The notes: generated from the sequence alone by a model not told the origin. A stretch of DNA of 64,000 nt from Phlebopus portentosus (GCA_037892935.1 JAYXKI010000002.1:496001-560000), one strand, 5' to 3'; counted from the stretch's first letter, positions 50,188 through 63,376 are shown. Numbers and translations: made by a program.

Positions 50188-52339
50188 ATGGCTCAACTGC
50201 CTCGCAGAGTGGGAGGCCTCTATGGCGGCATTCAGTTCTCAAATGCTACAACATTCACGCCTTCTAGCACAACCGAAGTTGCTCCTCAGCTTGATGAGAA
50301 AAAGAGCGACAACGCAGAGCCCTCAGGTCATGGCTCTCTAGCCGTTTCGACGACCAATCCCGCACCAAGTGCCGCTGCTGAAGGAAGCCCAGTAGAGCTG
50401 GATTCATCAGCCGGAAAGGCAACAGCCGGTATTCTGTCCACTGTCCGCAGCGCATGATAACATTGTATTAAATGACTGTCCATCCATGATTTTTGTTATT
50501 TGATCGCATTCGCCGATACCCAGGATGGTCCGCCGCGCTGGCATTTGCACCCGTGAGGCGTGGAGGAAAAGCCAAGCCGAAGCCTGCCATCAACATACCT
50601 CGAGCTCTGCCGGTCGGGGCCCAATTTTCAGAGACATCCGTCTCTGCGACAGCGGTTGTCGTGGCTGAACCAGTTCTCAATATTCCCGAGCCCGAGAAGG
50701 AGAAGGCCAAAGAGACCGAAGAGCCGAACGAAGCGACCGGCCTTGGATGGGGAAAGAAAATAAAACCGCCGTCGATGGTTCTCGATGAAGATGTCAATGG
50801 ATTCAAGGCGAATCGAAAGAAAAACAATGCTGGTTCAGGAAAGCGCAAGGGCAAGAAGGCACGTTCTTTCTCTTTTATAATGGCACATAGTAGGCGCACG
50901 AATTTATGAAGGAATTTTGCAAATTTAGAACAAGAATGCTGCTATTGTGCCGACATGGGACCCTATGGAGCCTTATAATCCAGCTCGGCCGAATGATTAC
51001 TACGAGTATAAAGCATGGAAAAAGCGAGAACAAGAGGAACGCAGGTTACGACTCGCAATCGAAAGACAGGCCAAAGACAGAAAGAGATACAGAAGTAACA
51101 GCTACTCGGACAGCGATTATTCCTACAGTGATGATGATGATCGACCGAAGAAGAATGGTGAGCCTTTGCTTCGAGGGAGAGGCAGAACTCCAAGCTTACA
51201 CTTTCCTATTTCAAGCACGCTGGGAAGATGATGCACCGCAAGTGCAGGAATCGTCTCCTGCTGTGGTTGATACTGCAATGACTGGTGAGGAGGCATATGC
51301 TCGACGTCTCGCAATGTCGCAAGGCACTGCGGCTCCTCGTATTCCATCTCCAGCTCCCGTGGCAGAAACTGGTGACGAGGCTTATCAACGCCGCTTGGCC
51401 TTGAGCCAGGCGATGGGAATGTCCGTTTCGACGCCTGCCGCACCGCGCGTGCCGACTCCCCAGCCAGAAGAGGAGCTACCACTCAACTCTTTTGCTTCTC
51501 CGCCTGTTCCACCACTGCCACCAGCCGAACCAGCTCATTCTGCGGCTAGCAACGTCACGCAGAACCCTGATTTTGAGGAACGTGTCAAGCACAGTCGCGA
51601 AGCCGCAGCAGCTGTGGCTGCTCGACTTGCGAAACTTGCGGCATCCGCTCCGCCGGAGGCCAATGTCGCGTCCGTCAATGAGACTCAGATAAAGGAAAAG
51701 TCTGATGAAACGTATGTCAAGACGAACTCTACGTTGATTAAATTTTGACCGAAGCTCCTATTCATTAGGTCTGAACCTCAAGGCTTTGCTGCTCGGATGA
51801 TGGCAAAATGGGGCCACAAGGAAGGGCAGGGCCTTGGAGCAGAAGGACAGGGAATTGTAAATGCGCTTACCGTTGAAAAAGTTGTCCACGATGGGGAAAG
51901 CAATGGAAAGCCAAAGAAAGCTTCAGGGAAACTGAAGGAAGCTGCCGGAAAGGGAGTAAATCGCGGTCGTATCGTGAATGCGAACGAGGATGCAAAAGCA
52001 CGCGAAGATTTAGTTCGCTTCGGGCCACCAAGTCGTATTGTCGTGCTCACTAACATGGTTGGTCCAGAGGACGCAGAAGATGAGGATTTGAGGGAGGAAA
52101 TCGGGGATGAATGTGCAAAGAATGGTGTGGTACAACGCGTGCTTGTGCATCCTGTTCAGCCTCCGCCGGAGAACGATGGTGACGCCGTGAGGATCTTTGT
52201 TGTCTTCAACGGGCCTGCTGCGGCATGGAAGACTGTACGGGAGTTAGATGGACGATACTTTGGTGGTAGGACCGTGCGCGCGAGGTACTTCCCAGAGCCG
52301 CGATTTGAACAATTCGATCTCGATGCTCCTCTTGAGTAA
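50188..52339 (+). CDS. SPF45: SPF45 / RBM17-like splicing factor (G-patch and UHM domains)
   Basis: Starts [20 protein letters not shown]. The conserved N-terminal region reads [34 protein letters not shown] and [21 protein letters not shown] charged Arg/Ser/Asp stretch, DEAYQRR repeats and Pro-rich linkers follow. The G-patch is [20 protein letters not shown] with GQGIVNAL. The C-terminal RRM is a UHM ([59 protein letters not shown]), where R-Y-F is the signature for binding ULM tryptophans of other splicing factors. SPF45 acts in 3' splice-site choice in the spliceosome. One intron (50859-50928) has a GC donor, AAG-gcacgt, with phase demanding it. Convergent with mL41. Confidence 0.92.
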
Positions 52340-52507
52340 ATGTATCACCGTGGAAGGCAAATTTGGGTCTGGGTATATATAATTTATCCTTCTCACTGTG
52401 CTTGTTATCCAATTTGCTGTGACGTATTGAATGCGATGCATACTATTACCAAAATATAAGACACAGCGATGCTCTAAGCTCTCCCTATGCACGAAAGTGA
52501 TCACAAG

Positions 52508-53041
52508 CTAAGAAATTACTTCGCCCTCTGCATTCAAAGCAACAAGCCCAGTCTCAGGTTTTCGTCGTCCCTTCACCGTATCAAGGTAAATTTGACCGTT
52601 CAGACCGCCTGGAGGAAGCTTCCCAAATGGTTGCTTGAACATATCGTCCTCTGATAGATAGGTCATCCATGGTACGTATGGTTTTAACTATTCCGTCCGA
52701 AGAAGAGGGGGAGAATCCGTTAGTAGATGACAAAACTTGCATTACATTTTACGAGACACACTGAAGAGTTGTTGAGTTCCTTAACGGAGGCGCGACGAAG
52801 ACTCGGACGCGCTCATCGAGGAGGCGGTATGTGTTCGTCCCACGACCAAAGTACTTTCCCGGAGCGCCTGTTCGCAAACCAGGAAGAGATGCCTGACGAG
52901 TGCCTGTGTCCGGAGGATTCAGTTACAAGTCCCTCACGAGAACCATCTGGCATTCGCACCCTTGTAGTAATCTTTGTTACCCCTCTTTGGGGTAAGCGGC
53001 ATTCTTGAGGCTTTGGAAAAGCATGCTAGCGTCGGCCTCAT
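52508..53041 (-). CDS. MRPL27: Mitochondrial large ribosomal subunit protein mL41 (yeast MRPL27)
   Basis: Three exons give about 134 residues. The ATG at 53041 begins MRPTLACFSKASRMPLTPKR, then GNKDYYKGTRQASLPGLRTG, APGKYFGRGTNTYRLLDERV, RVFVAPPLRNSTTLQLKPYV and a fungal-type tail ending LVALNAEGEVIS. The LTPKRGNKDYYKG and Y-R-L-L-D-E-x-V-R-x-F-V-x-P-P motifs are diagnostic. The first intron must start inside AAG-G-gtgcga; using the more typical-looking gtgagg further on would break the frame. It is part of the mitochondrial ribosome. It faces TSR3 head to head, so a mitoribosome and a cytosolic ribosome gene may share a promoter. Confidence 0.92.
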
Positions 53042-53174
53042 CGTGGTCGTCGTGAAATTGTTTTGCGCCTCAAGACCATCAAGGAATTGTCAGACGAGAC
53101 ACGTGCTCCGTCACCTTTCACCATTCCGCAATTTATTTGCTACCTTATCTTCCAACAACAAATTTTCTATCGTA
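53042..53174. promoter_or_regulatory. Shared promoter region of mL41 and TSR3
   Basis: Only 133 bp separate the two divergent start codons. No TATA box is obvious; a polypyrimidine stretch precedes the TSR3 ATG. Confidence 0.5.
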
Positions 53175-54343
53175 TGGGCAAGAAAGGAGGAGGTTTTGGT
53201 GCGCCCACTGGAAGCAGGAGTGCTGCGAGAGGTCGTGGGCGAGGTGGACCACGGCATGCGCATTCGCGGCTCATTCAGGCTTGGGAAGATAGCCTCACTC
53301 GTCCAGACAGTGCTATTGACACTATCAACACCGACAATCCTGACTCAGAAGATGAAGATGCGGAGGAGGAAAGTGAAAGAAAGATCGATGTCCCTGTTGC
53401 AATGTGGGTGTGTATGAATATCTCTGAGGATTCCCGCGGCGATACTTAGATATTGGCTATGTCCAGGATTTCGACCACTGCGATCCTCGTCGATGTTCTG
53501 GCAAGAAACTTGCCCGACTAGGACTCATCAAGGATCTAAAAATTGGTACAAAGTTTCGAGGAATCGTACTCTCGTAAGTTCCAGTCAATCCTAAATATCC
53601 ATTCGTCTGAGGCAAGTGCTGATTTGAGATTGTAGACCCAAGAGCACACAAGTCGTCAGTCCTGCAGACCGCGATTTGGTTCAGACTTCTGGAGTCGCTG
53701 TCGTCGAATGCTCATGGGCACGGCTGGATGACATTCCATGGCGCAAAATCTCCAGTCCGCATGAACGATTGCGTGCGTTTTCTTCAAGTCATTTTGCCAA
53801 AGTTCTATTTACCGTCGCTCGCTTTCTCGCATTTTTAGTGCCGTATCTTCTCGCAACCAATCAAACAAACTACGGGAAACCGTGGCGTCTGAACTGCGTT
53901 GAAGCGCTCGCTGCGGCTTTCTATATTACTGGCTTTGATTCATACGCGGAGCAACTTCTTGCACCTTTCGGTTGGGCTGCCTCATTTTACGATGTCAACA
54001 AGTATGTATTTCCATATCCCAACTTCTGACGGTGCTAAACTTAGCATCTAGGCCATATATTGAACGGTATAGGACGTGCAAATCAGCCTCTGAGGTGTCC
54101 GAGATGCAGGAAACTATTATGCGAGACCTTGAAAAGAGTTATCGACAAAGCCGTAAAGATGACGGTACGCTTTGATTGCTTTTCTCCGTTGAACCCAATT
54201 TTCAAAAGAACCATTCCGATGCGTGCAAAGATAACGGAGACCTTCTCGTCGCAAACCCAAATCATAGAAGGTTTGATTCAGATGAAGATGACGAAGAACC
54301 TCCTGACTCTGTATCTGAAACTTCAGAAGGGAATGATCAGTGA
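53175..54343 (+). CDS. TSR3: TSR3, 18S rRNA aminocarboxypropyltransferase
   Basis: Begins [20 protein letters not shown], a basic Gly/Arg start, then an acidic linker. The RLI-like and DUF367 parts read [90 protein letters not shown] and [20 protein letters not shown], all strongly conserved in TSR3. The tail is acidic ([20 protein letters not shown]). The enzyme uses S-adenosylmethionine to add the acp group to hypermodified U1191 (yeast numbering) of 18S rRNA late in 40S maturation. About six introns; the one before [10 protein letters not shown] must use the acceptor CATCTAG. Confidence 0.95.
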
Positions 54344-54902
54344 CTCATATTTATAGCTTTACTCGTGTCTTCCTCATTCGCCAGTGAGATCAATGCGACA
54401 GCGTTGGGGCAGGCTAGCGGACTCGGCGAATATACTCGTGGTTCGAAATTGATCAATTGACAGCTTCATTTGCTTCCTGCTCTCCAATTTTTTCCTCCGT
54501 TAATCAGAGACGAAGCTAGAAGATAACTCTGGGCGCCGTGCTCGAAAATGCTGTTTATAACTTGTCGTCCATCGGCTGGAATCAATCAAATTTGACCTCT
54601 GTATAGAAATTTTTTAGCCTATGTATGTCGTCATAGGGCATGTTTTGGTTAGCGATCTTCCATCGGATCTGGTCGTGCGAGATAGCTAGCTACCATGACG
54701 ATTGAAAATGAAGAACCTTGGATAATCCGATAACCACATCCAGAAAAAGGTTGGACCGGGAGAGACATTGAATTCGCTAAAGACTCGTCCGATCAATCGA
54801 GATCATGTGTTTTGTCGTGATTCGATGCCAAAAAACAGACACTACAAAAAGATCAGCGTTAGAAACCCCACAATTCAGTAGCTCGACTTACGGACAGCAG
54901 CA
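54344..54902. other. Convergent intergenic region
   Basis: About 560 nt of 3' flank shared by TSR3 and the JmjC gene. No open frame or repeat of note. Confidence 0.5.
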
Positions 54903-56550
54903 TTAGAACCACATCGACACAGAAAAGCTGGTGGATTCGCTACGTAATGCGTGCCACCATCCTGGAGGGAAGAAGAGCATGTCGCCTTCGTCGAGAACAG
55001 CACTCATCGCTAAAGGTGCGACTGTTTCCATGAATCCGCGTTCGCACCGAAGCTCGGAAGCCGAGGCAAATACGTCCAGATGAGTCGTGTTGCTGAGTAT
55101 TGCACTGTTTTCTTTGCTATCAGGCGAGATAAGATCCGATGAGGTCCGGTGTTCGGATGAAGATGCTGTTGTGGCTGGATGTGGAGAAAGTACACGCGAT
55201 GCATTCGGGGGCGCTAACCAAACTGTTTTCTTACCCACGACTTGTGCTGGCAGACAGTCAGAGCAGATTCGACTGTTGCCGAACAATGCCCCAAACTTAC
55301 TGTAAAAATTGTAGAATGGATCCTGGAAGTCTCATACAGTAGTCAAGTTATCTGATGCGAAAACCGAATAGCGGTAGACTTACGATATGTGCAGGAGACA
55401 GAGTACTGGCTGGTCCGATCCAAGTGTTCATGACAAGTTGTTCGTCGTTAGCTGGTGGTCGATATTGGGGGTAATGTTCAGGAGGAGGCAAACAAGTATA
55501 AACATAGTCAGGCACGACGACGTCTTCTCGAAGCGCAGGAAACTGTTTGAAAAGATCGTGTTGCGCCAAGTACCTCACTTCCTTTAAAGCTTGCTGACGG
55601 TTATCAGCTTCTCTGTCAGCTTCGACATTGGCGAACAGGTAATCAAGGAAATCGTCCCACTCTATCATGCGTTGGGTCCAATCATCCGTTCGGTAATCCC
55701 GCCCGATCTCGACAGGGACGACCCTTCCCCTACCCGCTACACTTTGAAGATACGCCTTTGATGCCCAAAGTCTCTCTTTCACGGCAGGCCAATCAGCTGC
55801 ATACAGTCGTAGAATGAATGGAGCGCTTCCAAATCTGGAATGAAATGCAGATATCGATGGTGGCTTAGAAAGGACCGGAACAGGATGAGTGGCACTTGGT
55901 AATTGAACGGCATCCGGACGGTTTTCTTCTTTGGATACGTGAGGTATAATAATATAACACAAAGTGGTTGTCAGCGGTAGGTGTGCACTTTGGATTCTCT
56001 CGATAGTATCCAGTATTAGATCTAACCTGCTTTCACCAGGAGCACCGGCGATGATAATTGCGTCGTCAAGACGTTTCACGGAGGCCTTCCAGTACTCATC
56101 GTCTTCGACATTGTTGAGTTCGCGAGCACGAAGAATATCGAGTAACGACCAGACGAGGGCAGAATCGCTATAGAGACTGCGCCACAATAAACAACGCGTG
56201 GGATCGAGGCGAACATCTTTCATGAGTTCATGAGACAATGAGCACAGCTCGGAAAGATCATCTGCGTAGTTCTGCGATTGTCCACGTACTGCGGCGAGGA
56301 GCTTCTCTGTCTTTTCCTGGCCACAACGCGTAAGCCTCAGCTGAAAAACTAACATTGAAATAAAAAATAAAAAATCAGAGGTAGGGATACGATTGGATGC
56401 AATCACATATTTGAGAAACGACACACCATAAGATTCTCCAGAAGTCAATTCTTGTTCAATATGCGCCAGAGCGGTCAAAGTGGAAGATGCCAGGTCAGAC
56501 ATGGACCGAAGAGGTGATCTGAGGCGATGTAAGTAGTCATCTAAGCTCAT
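54903..56550 (-). CDS. JmjC-domain dioxygenase (JMJD5/KDM8-like)
   Basis: The N-terminal two thirds (start MSLDDYLHRLRSPLRSMSDL) is helical, as in JMJD5-type proteins. The cupin part follows: PFILRLYAADWPAVKERLWA, VPVEIGRDYRTDDWTQRMIE, VVPDYVYTCLPPP, then MNTWIGPASTLSPAHIDPFY with the iron-binding His-x-Asp, TQVVGKKTVWLAPPN with the 2-oxoglutarate-contact Lys region, and DEGDMLFFPPGWWHALRSES with the second iron His. The protein stops soon after FSVSMWF. All Fe(II) ligands are present, so hydroxylase or demethylase activity is likely; the substrate is unknown. One intron is needed between NFY and TQVVG, and one of about 60 nt just before (after AHI). A further in-frame 80-nt intron near 56355-56435 is possible. 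Head to head with MOT1. Confidence 0.88.
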
Positions 56551-56764
56551 GAGAGAGGCGCTCGGTGGCTGTGTGGCCAGAAGTTATCTAGAATTCCGCA
56601 CTAAACCTCATTTGGAAGCGGATTGATGCGGAATGAGGGCGGTTCGAAATTATTTAATGGGCACGTCAGACGCGATACGGCGTGAGAAAAGTCCCCATCT
56701 TTCCATCCAGTCCCTGCATTTCGTCTCCGGGCACTAGGTCCGGTTTTTCCCGAATCTTTCATTC
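56551..56764. promoter_or_regulatory. Shared promoter region of the JmjC gene and MOT1
   Basis: The divergent start codons are 214 bp apart. No specific site is recognised. Confidence 0.45.
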
Positions 56765-59700
56765 ATGTCCTCAAGGTTAGTCAGCATCACCTTCCCCTTG
56801 TGGATACACACAAGTAAACAGGTATAAATACTAAATAAACACTCACTTGGATGCAGATTAGACAGATTATTGATTTTATTGGACACTGGGTCATCGACCT
56901 CGGTTCGAACAACTGCCGCGAAGCAGCTCGCTCAACTTGCAGCCAAGAGTGTAAGAAGTGACGTCGGAGGGGACGACGTAAATGTACTTCGGCTCCATGG
57001 CTCTTTGGATGACCCATCCGCTTGGGCGGAATTGATGTCTGTTGTTGCTCGAGTGAGTCAAAATACCTGTGTTGAATTGATTTCGTTGACCTCACAATTT
57101 GCTGCACTTCTGCATGTTTTCTTCAGGTCCTTCCTTACTTGCATTCACGATCTTACGAAACGCGAACAGCAGCGTCAGTCGCACTTTCTCAAATTTGCTC
57201 ACTTGTTCCGCTCTGGGAACCTCCAAATTTGGATGAGGACTCTAAAGATGCTACTTCCATTCCACCCCCTGAATTCCCCAATTTTTCAGTTCGGCAATTA
57301 ATGGAGAGCAAGACGCGTCTTCTCGCTTCTTCAGGGAAGGAGTTTTCTAAGCCCACCGGCATTTTCCAAAACAGTGCCGAAGTACGAAAGGCTCGTAAAG
57401 AGGCCATGGCTCGGCTAGGTTTAGACTTCCTTGATGTCGCAGAAAATGATGATATGGACCTCGATAAGGAACTCGCTGCTGCAGAGGAACCCAGTGTCGA
57501 TCTGGACATCAAGCTAGATTCGCCGAAGGATGAAGTCAGCAGCCAGCCGGGTCTCAGTTCCCCGATAGAACAAAAGAAAGACGAACTGCCTGTTGAGCGT
57601 GTTAAATCAAGTACACCAGGACCTTCCGAAGACGAGCTGGCGGGAATGTCGGCGCGAGAACGCAACAGACTCAAACGGAAGCGAAAGCCTGGAAACGCCG
57701 CTTTTGTTTCTGCCCCGCCTCCACCGCAGAGTAATGGTCCTAAATACAGTATTGCTCCGGTCGGTGGACCTGCTCCGAAGTAAGTCGCACTAGTCCAAGG
57801 GTACCATTGCCACCACTGAAGTTGTTTCCAGAGCTCGCCTGATCTCATCGGACGGCACAGGTCCAAAATCTCGGGTCGATGATTCAAGGCAGGGAGCTTC
57901 CGCAGACCGTGTTGTAGTCGATCCCACTAAAGGCGGTGCTGTTGAAGCAAAAGCTGCTCAGCAGACGAAGGCGTTGGAAGTTCAGCCAGGAGCATGGCCC
58001 TGGGACGGTGTGGTCAAAGTGCTCGAGGTTGACCTCTTCAGTCCGGCTTGGGAAGTGCGCCACGGCGCAGCCTTAGCTTTACGAGAGGTAATCAAGGTGC
58101 AAGGCAAATGCGGAGGCATGAGAGGTAATTGCTTTCTTCTCTTGAGAAGCTTGATCTGATTATGTTTGACTCAATACAGCTGGTGCGTCCGCCACCGAGA
58201 ATGCTATCAACCACGAACAATGGTGTAATGCACTTGCTGCAAAGTTTCTCTGTGTATTCGTCCTTGATCGCTTTGGAGATTTCATTTCCGATCAAGTTGT
58301 TGCGCCCGTCCGGGAGACTGTCTCGCAAACGCTCGCCTCGCTCCTCATTCACATGCCTCGTCGCTCAGTTCTGCATGTTCATAATATCCTTCTCCAGATG
58401 ATTAAACAAGACTTCGAACTTGACGTCCCTCTGCCTGACGCGAAGGCTATGAAAAACGCCAACGGCATCCAGAATGAGCGTGGCTCACAGTACGTTTGGG
58501 AAGTCAGGCATGTTGGCTTGCTTGGAATCAAATACGAAGTCGCCGTACGCTCTGATCTCGTAGAAGAGGCAGCAGTAAAAGAGGAGGATGCTGACGGGCT
58601 CGCAAGCGGCAAACACGTACTTCGTGGTATCGTGGATGCTGCTGTTCTTGGGTAATGTGTTTCCTCTGCGTAACGCATTGTTATGCTCTAACACCTTATC
58701 ACTTCTTCAAAGACTAGGAGATTCTGATGATGACGTCCGCGCTGTTGCGGCGTCATGTCTGTTACCAATTACGTCTCAGCTGGTCCAGCAGTTACCCGAG
58801 GAACTTTCCAGGGTCTTGTCTGTTCTGTGGGATTGTCTTAGAGACATGAAAGACGACCTCAGTTCTAGCGTTGGTGCTGTGATGGATCTGCTTGGAAAGC
58901 TCGTGGGCTTTGACAAGGTTATCAACATTCTAGCACAACCGGATAGCTTGTCAGTTCTGTTTTCTTCGAATTCACGTAGAGAAATGCTAACTCAATCATA
59001 GGAAACCTTTAACGGACCTGGCTCCTATGTTATTTCCCTTTTTCCGACATACGATCTCGTCGGTCCGTCTTGCCGTCGTCCACACGTTGCATTCATTCTT
59101 GAAAGTACCAAGTCTGCCGACTGACTGGATCACGACAGTTTTTCTTCGCTTACTCATTCAAAATCTCGTCGTAGAAGAGCGAGCGGATGTTCGCGAGGCA
59201 ACACTCAGCTTATGGCGGACCGTCCTTGAAGTGGTTCGGGGCGCTTCTGGTTGGATGGAGACACTGATCGACCCTCAGACTCTTCTGGAATGGTATTCAC
59301 TAGCCATGACTCCTCTTGGCGTACCGATTGATCCGGCAGCGCTATATCATCCATCTAAGGATCTGCAAAACGGCAATGGTCCCGCGCCAGAACGGCATAA
59401 TGTCGACAAGAATATGCTTGCGCAAGATTTGACGCTTCTACCTGTTGAGGTCATCCTGCGTGCCCGAGTAGCAACTGCTACAGCGTTCGCTTGGCTTCTT
59501 GCGACGTGGCCAAATCCGGGCCAGTCTTTCGACGATATGTTCAGGCCGATGCTTATGCATTATATCCAGTCACCCAGTATGTTGCAGAAGTTTCTTGCCG
59601 CCGTCATTGTCGAGGAATGGTCACACAAATATGATGAGGTGCCGGTCATGTCTGAGGAGAATCAGCCTCAGTTGCTTGTGAACGTTTCTTCTTTAGCGAT

Positions 59701-62700
59701 GGATCTTTCCCAGGAAATTCTCCGATGGCTCCAAGCGGACCCGCCTGTGGCGTATCACGAAATGATACTTTCCTTGAGCAGAATATTCAGCGAATGCAAT
59801 GCACTTCTTCAGTCATTCATGCACGATTGCAAGGTTCCGCAGAAAGCTATCCCGTACTTGGGTTCGACCGTCGATGTGCACGGGACAGAGGAGGGCGCCT
59901 TCTCCATACAGACTGCTCAGAATGTCATCGGCCCAATCTTTACTTCATTGAAAGAGGGCTTGGGTCGGACGAAGAAAAAGGAACTGATTTCTCTTCACGA
60001 GAAGCGAGTGCGTCTGGAAGGCTCCATTCAACACTACAATATGGTCAAAGCCCAGCACGATGTTCGCGTGTCGGCGGCGTTTGCATCAGCTTATGTTTCG
60101 CTGAAATTGATTCCTGAGAAGGTTTCGCCAATAGTCAAAGGCATCATGAATGGCATCAAGGTAATTACTTTAGTCTGTTGAGAATGTTCCTTTCACTTCA
60201 CTAACGAACACTTCAGAATGAGGAAAACTTCGACCTACAAACAAGATCCGCGTCAGCCGTAGCTACCTTCATAGCTACCTGCATCTCGATGAAGATTGCT
60301 CAGCCTCCAGAGAAAATAGTCAAGAACCTTTGCACGTTCCTCTGTCAAGACGTAGAGCAGACTCCTGCCTTTGCCTTAAATAAGCATCTAGAGAAAGGAG
60401 TACTGTCTGCGAAGGCAATACTGACTAGCGAGTCGCAAGCTGCAAATGGAAAGGCTTCGAAAATCGTGCAGATGGACATGTCTTCGGACGCAGAGAAAGC
60501 AAAGATCTCGCGAAGGGGAGCCGAACTTGCATTCAAAGAGCTCTCGACGAAATTTGGCGAGGAACTGTTCACTCATGTACCGAAGATGTGGGAATTTATG
60601 GCGGGTGGTTTAGTGGCTGCTTTCCAAACGGGTTTGTGCCCTCGTCGTTTCTTCCTGAGACAATGTTGACGAAGATCATCAGATTCCGTGCGTGATGCCG
60701 ACAAACTCATGGAAAAGCAATTGGGTCAGGACGTCATCGATTCTTTGAGCGTACTGAAGGTCACTGCTCCGACGCTACATGAAGGACTGAGATATCGCCT
60801 CGTTGAGCTTCTGCCAAAGTTAAGTATGGCACTTCGGAGCCGCTATGCTATTATTCGTCAATGTACAGCGAAATGCTTTGCGACCGTCTGCGGAGTCATT
60901 ACCGACCAGGCCCTGAAATACGTTGTTGAACATGTCGTTGCTTTCCTGGGAGATGCGAAATCCACCACGAATCGGCAGGGTGTTGTAGAGTTGGTATATC
61001 GTAAGTCCGCCACTTATTATCGTTTGTCTCTTGCGACTCATCCTGTTTGATAGATGTTGTGCAAGAGCTAGACATCAAGCTCTTGCCCTACGTTATCTTC
61101 TTTCTAGTTCCCGTCCTTGGTAGGATGAGCGATACGGATGATGATATCCGAACGACAGCCACAAACACCTTCGCATCTTTAGTCAAGATGGTTCCTCTTG
61201 AAGTGAGTTTTCATTGGCATTTCTGCAATGTATGTAGTGTTTTGCTCACATTGAAGTAGGCTGGACTTCCAGATCCTCCAGATGTCTCGGAGGACTTCTT
61301 GCGTCGCCGTGATGAAGAAAGGAAGTTCCTATTACAGCTCCTGGACGGGAGCAAAGTCGAGAAATACAACATCCCTGTCAAAATCAATGCTGAACTACGG
61401 AAGTATCAGCAAGATGGTGTCAATTGGCTTGCCTTTCTCGCCAAGTACCAGTTGCATGGAATCCTATGCGATGGTAAGTCATGAGCTCCCTCCGATTTCT
61501 CTTGACTAAACTGTATCTAGACATGGGTCTTGGGAAGACACTTCAATCGATCTGCATTCTTGCCGGCAGACATTTTGAGCGTGCCGAAAGATATGCTGCG
61601 ACTCAATCTCCCGATTCGGTTCACATACCGTCTTTGATTGTCTGTCCGCCGACACTCACAGGTCACTGGTACTACGAGATCCTCAAGTACACAGAGACTT
61701 TGAAGCCTCTGATGTACGTAGGATCGGCGCGTGATCGCCAACGTCTTCAGCAGAAATTCTCTAGCCACGACGTCATAATCACGTCCTACGAGGTCGTCCG
61801 AAACGACATAGCGAATTTGAAGGATCTGAACTGGTTCTACTGCATCCTTGACGAGGGCCATGTCATCAAGAACTCAAAGACGAAGCTGACGAAGGCCGTT
61901 AAGCTCATTCGAGCTCATCATCGACTCATTCTCTCAGGAACGCCGATTCAGAACAACGTACTCGAACTTTGGAGTTTGTTTGACTTCTTGATGCCAGGCT
62001 TCTTAGGCAGTGAACATTCCTTCAACGAGCGCTTCAGCAAGCCCATCCTATCCAACCGAGACGGAAAATCTAAGAATGACGAAGCAGCTGCCCTGGCTCT
62101 CGAGGCGTTGCATAAGCAAGTCCTTCCGTTCCTCCTGAGGCGGCTCAAGGAAGATGTCCTAAACGATCTGCCACCAAAGATTATCCAGGATTATTATTGC
62201 GAGCTTTCCGACATGCAGAGGAACCTTTACGATGAATTTGCGAAGTCTCATGCTCACGATGCTGCTACGGGCATGGTGCAGGCGAGCAGCGATGACGTCA
62301 GCAAGAAGCCCGGTCAGAAGCACATCTTCCAATCGCTACAATACTTACGCAAGCTAGTCAACCATCCGGCGTTGGTCTTAAAGGACGACATGGAAGCCAT
62401 CCATGCTGCTTTGACGAAGGTACATGGAAAAGATTCTTCCGAAGGTCTTCGAGATATCACTCATGCGCCAAAATTATTGGCCCTGAAGTACGTGTTTGCT
62501 TTTCCTGTTTGAAAGACTACTCTAATACCCGATTGTCGTATAGGCAAATACTTTTGGACTGTGGCATTGGCACGGGTGCGGCCACGTCGATCGAAACAAC
62601 AGGAAAGACAGAACTGCTCGAAACGGAGGACACATCCGCTGGCGTCTTCTCACAGCATCGTGTCCTTATTTTCTGTCAGCTGAAGCAGATGATCGATATC

Positions 62701-63376
62701 ATTGAGACGGACCTGTTCAAGAGGCACATGTCGTCGGTCACATACATGAGGCTTGATGGCGGGACAGATGCGAACAAGAGACACGCAATCGTTCAGACGT
62801 TCAACTCGGATCCGAGTATCGATTGCTTACTCCTGACGACACATGTCGGCGGCTTGGGCCTGACTTTGACGGGCGCAGACACGGTCATCTTCGTCGAGCA
62901 CGATTGGAATCCAATGAAGGATCTTCAGGCCATGGATCGCGCGCATCGGATCGGACAGAAGAAAGTTGTGAATGTCTACCGACTTATTACCAAGGGAACG
63001 CTGGAAGAAAAGATCATGGGGTACGTCATTTCCTTAAAATCTAAATCCTTGTATTTGGTTGACGTACTGACATATGTCACTTTCCCTTAAAAATATTTTT
63101 TTTTCCAGTTTGCAACGCTTCAAGTTGAACATTGCAAATTCCGTAGTCACGCAACAAAATGCAGGACTGGAGTCCATGGACACCGATCTTGTTCTAGATT
63201 TGTTCAAGCGCACGACGGAGGAAGAAGACGCAGCTGCTGCCAAAAGGCAGAAAGAAAAGGAGAAATCCGGGAGGCTCGGCCAAAAGAACATCCTGGAAGG
63301 GCTGGAGGACCTCCCCACAGAAGAAGAATACGAGAGCCTCAAGCTATCGAACTTCATGGGTTCCTTCGGGCGATAG
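56765..63376 (+). CDS. MOT1: MOT1 / BTAF1, Snf2-family ATPase that removes TBP from DNA
   Basis: About twelve introns split a protein of roughly 2,000 residues. The first exon codes only MSSR, then LDRLLILLDTGSSTSVRTTA starts the HEAT repeat array, which continues with LFSPAWEVRHGAALALREVI, AAKFLCVFVLDRFGDFISDQ and GDSDDDVRAVAASCLLPITS. The ATPase follows: YQQDGVNWLAFLAKYQLHGI, DDMGLGKTLQSICILAGRHF (Walker A), WFYCILDEGHVIKNSKTKLT (a DEGH box as in yeast Mot1), ILSGTPIQNNVLELWSLFDF, LRRLKEDVLNDLPPKIIQDY, HRVLIFCQLKQMIDIIETDL, LDGGTDANKRHAIVQTFNSD, LLTTHVGGLGLTLTGADTVI and MDRAHRIGQKKVVNVYRLIT. The end, TEEEYESLKLSNFMGSFGR, is typical. In the nucleus it uses ATP to displace TBP from promoters. 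All helicase motifs are intact. Confidence 0.97.
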
